A DNA stretch of 29,874 bases from JAFARZ01 sp035651595 (GTDB taxonomy: Bacteria > Actinomycetota > Actinomycetes > Streptosporangiales > Streptosporangiaceae), in assembly GCA_035651595.1 (NCBI GenBank), contig DASRFJ010000278.1, positions 1-29,874 of the forward strand, read 5' to 3'. Of this stretch, positions 27,562 through 29,874 are shown in pieces. Under the pieces are notes generated by a model. That model saw only the letters and a list, made by a program, of their open reading frames with translations. It was not told the DNA's origin and searched no databases. Positions within the stretch are counted from its first letter, which is position 1, and each line of letters begins with the position of its first letter. The position numbers were made by a program, and so were the translations under genes.

Positions 27562-29852
27562 GCGAGGACTTCATCGCGCTGCCCGGCGGCACCTGGCGCG
27601 TGTGGCGCGGCATGGTGCTGCGGGGTGCGGGCTTCCCGGTGCGGGACGTCGGCCGGCTGGCCGACCCGGTCCTCGCCGACGCCGCCGACCGCGCGCTGGC
27701 CCGGGCGGCGGGCGCGGGCCGGAACTGGCCCGCCGCGGACGACCTCAAGCAGTACGACGCCCTGTTCTCGGCCTCGGCCGAGGCGACGTCGGCGGCGATC
27801 GCCGGCCTTGCCGGACAGCCCCGCTACCGCGAGGCGCTCACCTGGCAGAACCCGCAGTTCGTGCGAACCTGCGTCGACCGCCTCGACATCGAGGGCCAGG
27901 AGCGCCGGAGCAAGCTGCGCAAGCAGCAGGCCGTGGTCAGCAACTACATCCAGCGGTACACGACCAAGAACGAGTCGATCGGCTTCTTCGGGCCGGTGGG
28001 CTGGGCCGAGTGGGCGGCCGTGTCCTCGCTGCGCGCCGGTCCCGCACTGACCGGCCGCCGGACCGTGTACTTCGAGACGTGGGCGATCGACGAGGTGGCC
28101 GCCGCGCTCGCCCGGCGGCCGGAGCTGCGGCATGGCGTGCCGCCGCGCCGGTCTCCGGCCACCCTGCTCGACGGGAACCGCGTGGTCCGCCCGAACGGCG
28201 GCGCCGAGGTGGTGAGCGAGGAGTGGGCACGGATCCTGCGGCTGTGTGACGGGCGGCGCCCCGCTCGGGACATCGCCGCGGCGCTCGGCTGTCCCGAATC
28301 CTGGCTGCTCGACCAGCTCGAGCTGATGGGCAAGTCGGGGCTGGTCTGGCTGGATCTCGCCGGGCCGCTCGAGCCGCGCGCGGAGGCGCGGCTGGCGCAG
28401 CGCCTGTCCCGCGTGCCGGACGCCGGCGCCAGGCACGCGGCCATGGCCGAGCTGGGCCGGCTGGTGCGCGCGAAGGACGAGGTCGCCGCCGCGGCCGGCG
28501 ATCCCCGGCGGCTGGCCGCGGCTTTCGATGAACTCGGCCGCTGTTTCGAAGATATTACCGAACGGCCCTCGGTGCGTCTTCCGGGCCAGCCCTACGCCGC
28601 GCGGACGATCGTCTACGAGGACTGCGTCAGGGACGTGCGCGTCATGCTCGGGACGGACGTGCTGGACTCGCTCGCCGGACCGCTGGCGCTGGTGCTGCAC
28701 AGCGCCCGGTGGCTGGCCGCGCGGGCCGGCGCTCTGTACCTGCGCCGGTTCGGCGAACTCCATGAGCGGGTGAGCCGGCGCACCGGGTCGCAATGGGTGC
28801 CGCTGGGGCGTCTGCTGGCCGCCGCGACCCCCGACTTCAGCACGAGCGCGGGCGTCCCGTCGCTGGCCGCGGACCCGGTGCGGGAGCTACAGGAGCGCTG
28901 GGCGGCGATCGTGGCGGTGCCGGCCGGCGCGCGGCGGCACCGGGTCGAGCCCGCGCAGATCGCGGCGCGCGTCCATGAGTCGTTCCGCTCGCCATCCCCG
29001 CAGTGGGCGGGCGGGCTGCGGCACTCACCGGACGTCATGATCGACGCCCGGTCCGTGGCGGCGATCAACCGGGGCGAGTACCAGCTCGTGCTCGGCGAGC
29101 TGCACGCGGCGTTCAACTCGGTGGAGGCCACCGCGCTCGTCGAGCAGCACGACGACAAGGCCCGGCTGCGCGCGATGGCCGAACACGCCTCGGGCCCCGG
29201 CCGGATCGTGCTGACCGCCGGGCGGGACTGGGATTACGTGACCCGCACCAGGCCCTCGGCCGATGTGCTCTCGCCCGGCCACGTCCGCTGGGCCGCGGGC
29301 ACCGACGACATCTCGGACGTCCCGGGCGAGGTGATTCCGCTCGGCGCGCTCGAGGTCGGCCCTGGCCTCGTCGTCCGCTGCCGGACAGACCAGCGGACGT
29401 TCGCGCTGGCCGAAGTCCTCGGTGACTACCTCTCGCAGGTCCTGCTCTCCTCGTTCCGGATGCTGCCGCCGCAACGGCACACCCCGCGCGTGTCGATCGG
29501 GCGCCTGGTGGTCAGCAGGGAAACCTGGCGGCTGGCGCCGCGATTCTGCGACTGGGCACACCAGGAAGACGAGCGCCGGCGCTTCCTCCAGATGCGTCAG
29601 TGGGCCGCGCGGCACGGGCTGCCGCGCCGGGTCTTCTGCTCGCTGCCCGGCGAGCGTAAGCCGGTCTACGCCGATCTCACCAGCATCCCGCTGACCAACA
29701 GCCTGGCGACGATGCTCCGCCGGACCAGCCGCGACGACGCCGGACACGTGACGTTCTCCGAAATGCTGCCGGGCCCGGACGGCTGCTGGCTGACCGACCA
29801 CCACGGCGCCGCGTACGTATCCGAACTCCGCCTAGTCGTCTCAGAGCGCTAA
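27558..29852 (+). CDS. LanB-type tRNA-dependent glutamylation-domain protein (split LanB or PEARL-like)
   Basis: This 764-residue protein matches the lantibiotic dehydratase N-terminal domain (Lant_dehydr_N). Visible tracts are WQNPQFVRTC (96-105), RKQQAVVSNYIQRY then KNESIGFFGPVGWAEW (121-152), PRVSIGRLVV (643-652) and the C-terminal LPRRVF, KPVYADL and FSEMLPG segments. It ends there; the SpaB_C elimination domain is missing. Full LanBs esterify Ser/Thr with Glu from glutamyl-tRNA and then eliminate it. Split forms (TbtB type) do only the first step, and PEARLs add an amino acid from aminoacyl-tRNA to a peptide C-terminus. The ATG overlaps the NRPS-2 stop by 4 nt, so it is made together with a nonribosomal synthetase and probably acts on its product (inference). 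An elimination partner could lie beyond the right edge. Confidence 0.88.
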   Translation: MSEDFIALPGGTWRVWRGMVLRGAGFPVRDVGRLADPVLADAADRALARAAGAGRNWPAADDLKQYDALFSASAEATSAAIAGLAGQPRYREALTWQNPQFVRTCVDRLDIEGQERRSKLRKQQAVVSNYIQRYTTKNESIGFFGPVGWAEWAAVSSLRAGPALTGRRTVYFETWAIDEVAAALARRPELRHGVPPRRSPATLLDGNRVVRPNGGAEVVSEEWARILRLCDGRRPARDIAAALGCPESWLLDQLELMGKSGLVWLDLAGPLEPRAEARLAQRLSRVPDAGARHAAMAELGRLVRAKDEVAAAAGDPRRLAAAFDELGRCFEDITERPSVRLPGQPYAARTIVYEDCVRDVRVMLGTDVLDSLAGPLALVLHSARWLAARAGALYLRRFGELHERVSRRTGSQWVPLGRLLAAATPDFSTSAGVPSLAADPVRELQERWAAIVAVPAGARRHRVEPAQIAARVHESFRSPSPQWAGGLRHSPDVMIDARSVAAINRGEYQLVLGELHAAFNSVEATALVEQHDDKARLRAMAEHASGPGRIVLTAGRDWDYVTRTRPSADVLSPGHVRWAAGTDDISDVPGEVIPLGALEVGPGLVVRCRTDQRTFALAEVLGDYLSQVLLSSFRMLPPQRHTPRVSIGRLVVSRETWRLAPRFCDWAHQEDERRRFLQMRQWAARHGLPRRVFCSLPGERKPVYADLTSIPLTNSLATMLRRTSRDDAGHVTFSEMLPGPDGCWLTDHHGAAYVSELRLVVSER

Positions 29853-29874
29853 CCCGCACCCCGGCCACCCGCCC

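Noticed and set aside
22446..29852. A lanthipeptide-type RiPP cluster built on the short ORF and the LanB-like protein
   Set aside because: The short peptide has only three Ser/Thr residues after its Cys-rich part, no typical leader/core boundary, and there is no cyclase, protease, transporter or elimination domain nearby. The NRPS coupling is the stronger signal; a PEARL scaffold role stays open only as a remote option.

Overview
The window is a slice of a nonribosomal peptide (NRPS) biosynthetic gene cluster from a high-G+C actinomycete. The sequence is roughly 70% G+C by eye. It carries an MbtH-like protein, a bacterial class I-type P450, many ATGA/TGATG gene overlaps and five adenylation domains. 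Genus and product cannot be named from sequence alone. No tRNA, rRNA, transposase, regulator, transporter or thioesterase gene was seen, and the cluster probably runs past both edges.

Layout. (1) 188-8840, minus strand: a tightly packed six-gene operon. In transcription order it encodes an A-PCP didomain, a free-standing condensation (C) protein, a SAM methyltransferase with an MppJ-like His/His pair, a ThDP-dependent enzyme, an HpaB-type flavin hydroxylase and a second free-standing C protein. (2) 9106-11650, plus strand: a flavin epoxidase-like monooxygenase followed by an alpha/beta epoxide hydrolase. (3) 12023-17326, minus strand: mbtH, then NRPS-1 (A-PCP-C-A-PCP). (4) 17572-18114, plus strand: an orphan carrier protein fused to a catalytically dead A C-terminal subdomain. 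(5) 18308-18811 minus and 18995-20221 plus: a PPOX-family split-barrel protein and a P450. (6) 20471-22256, minus strand: a GCS2-family carboxylate-amine ligase and an SgcJ/EcaC-type NTF2-like protein. (7) 22446-29852, plus strand: a putative Cys/Pro-rich leader ORF, NRPS-2 (A-PCP-C-A-PCP) and, overlapping its stop codon, a LanB-type tRNA-dependent glutamylation-domain protein without an elimination domain.

How it may work (inference). The A-PCP protein lacks the Asp that normally anchors an alpha-amino group. Its operon contains an apparent alpha-keto-acid C-methyltransferase and a ThDP enzyme, so it may make and load a keto-acid or other non-amino-acid unit. The two NRPSs each look able to build a dipeptide. 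Together with the A-PCP unit that gives three carrier-bound pieces (1+2+2) and exactly two free-standing C proteins to join them. There is no release domain. The LanB-like enzyme coupled to NRPS-2, the orphan carrier protein and the GCS2 ligase are the candidates for unusual tailoring or release.

Structure outside genes. The transcription blocks are separated by large hairpins at 10-56, 11791-11837, 18181-18233 and 20422-20454, all downstream of minus-strand genes. The first three belong to a dispersed repeat whose similarity extends about 40-60 bp beyond the hairpin. Two divergent promoter regions share an inverted repeat with TTGCGCG/CGCGCAA arms, a possible common operator.
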